Source of the DNA: Flaveria trinervia
Lineage: Eukaryota; Streptophyta; Magnoliopsida; Asterales; Asteraceae
Direction of reading: 5' to 3'
Length of the DNA stretch: 64,000 bases
Assembly (NCBI GenBank): GCA_025506515.1
Contig: CM046444.1
Coordinates: 75,477,624-75,541,623 of the forward strand
The position numbers and the translations under genes are program-made. Shown in pieces: positions 63,999 to 64,000 of the stretch (position 1 is its first letter; every line of letters starts with the position of its first letter). The notes below the pieces were generated by a model. That model was not told where the DNA came from and ran no database searches. It worked only from the letters and a program-made list of their open reading frames with translations.

Positions 63999-64000
63999 AT

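Larger units (their letters stand above)
52524..64000 (-). mobile_element. Element H: second copy of the A-type Sirevirus-like element
   Basis: Minus strand, from the 3' LTR (52524-53316) through aORF, spacer and pol to the gag ATG at 63998; the 5' LTR and primer site lie beyond the window. It provides the gag, protease and integrase of the family that are missing from A. Coding is broken by many frameshifts, more than in A. Confidence 0.92.

Overview
The window is plant nuclear DNA made almost entirely of nested LTR retrotransposons. I see no cellular gene, rRNA, tRNA gene or CRISPR array. Methionine-initiator-tRNA primer sites (TGGTATCAGAGC), Sirevirus-type Ty1/copia elements and long-LTR Ty3/gypsy chromoviruses indicate an angiosperm, probably a eudicot. 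From memory of similar element proteins the daisy family (Asteraceae) is plausible, but that is weak inference.

Layout, with element letters used throughout. A (1-6565, +): 3' part of a Sirevirus-like copia element: RT/RNase H, a 720-bp spacer, a ~3.8-kb additional ORF (aORF) and the 3' LTR. A sits in the 5' LTR of gypsy element G (6566-31794, +). G is also split by copia element D (8617-25438, +), and D by copia element C (11530-about 18301, -). E (31795-37433, -) is an LTR-less fragment of the C family wedged between the truncated 3' LTR of G and the truncated 5' LTR of gypsy element F (37434-48293, +), the most complete gypsy copy here. Then come 1.2 kb of unassigned DNA, a probable solo gypsy LTR J (49531-51964) with a 20-bp minisatellite, a short unassigned piece, and H (52524-64000, -), a second member of the A family running from its 3' LTR back to the gag start.

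No element has intact coding: all carry frameshifts, stops, deletions or catalytic-site changes. A is close to intact, with isolated short indels.

The most interesting content is the aORF of A, H and D. It lies between pol and the 3' LTR, the position of the 'env-like' gene of Sireviruses, yet I see no signal peptide or membrane segment. The protein has a conserved N-terminal domain, a Pro/Ser/Gln-rich linker, a coiled coil, a SUMO-interaction-like motif, repeated helical segments, a lysine-rich nuclear-localisation-like stretch (A and H) and a W-x-Y module. In all three copies a TATA box lies 113-197 bp before the first ATG. Just upstream is a cluster of short near-palindromic motifs (CTTCGGAAG in A and H, CTACGGA in D) that also occurs in the LTR of the same element. 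This looks like a separately promoted nuclear accessory gene under the same control as the LTR.

Other points: D keeps gag, protease and aORF but has lost nearly all integrase, RT and RNase H; the 5' LTR of D is an inverted duplication forming a ~108-bp-arm hairpin; F carries a probable 93-nt in-frame gag intron; and all four copia elements have a 3'-splice-site-like sequence just before protease.
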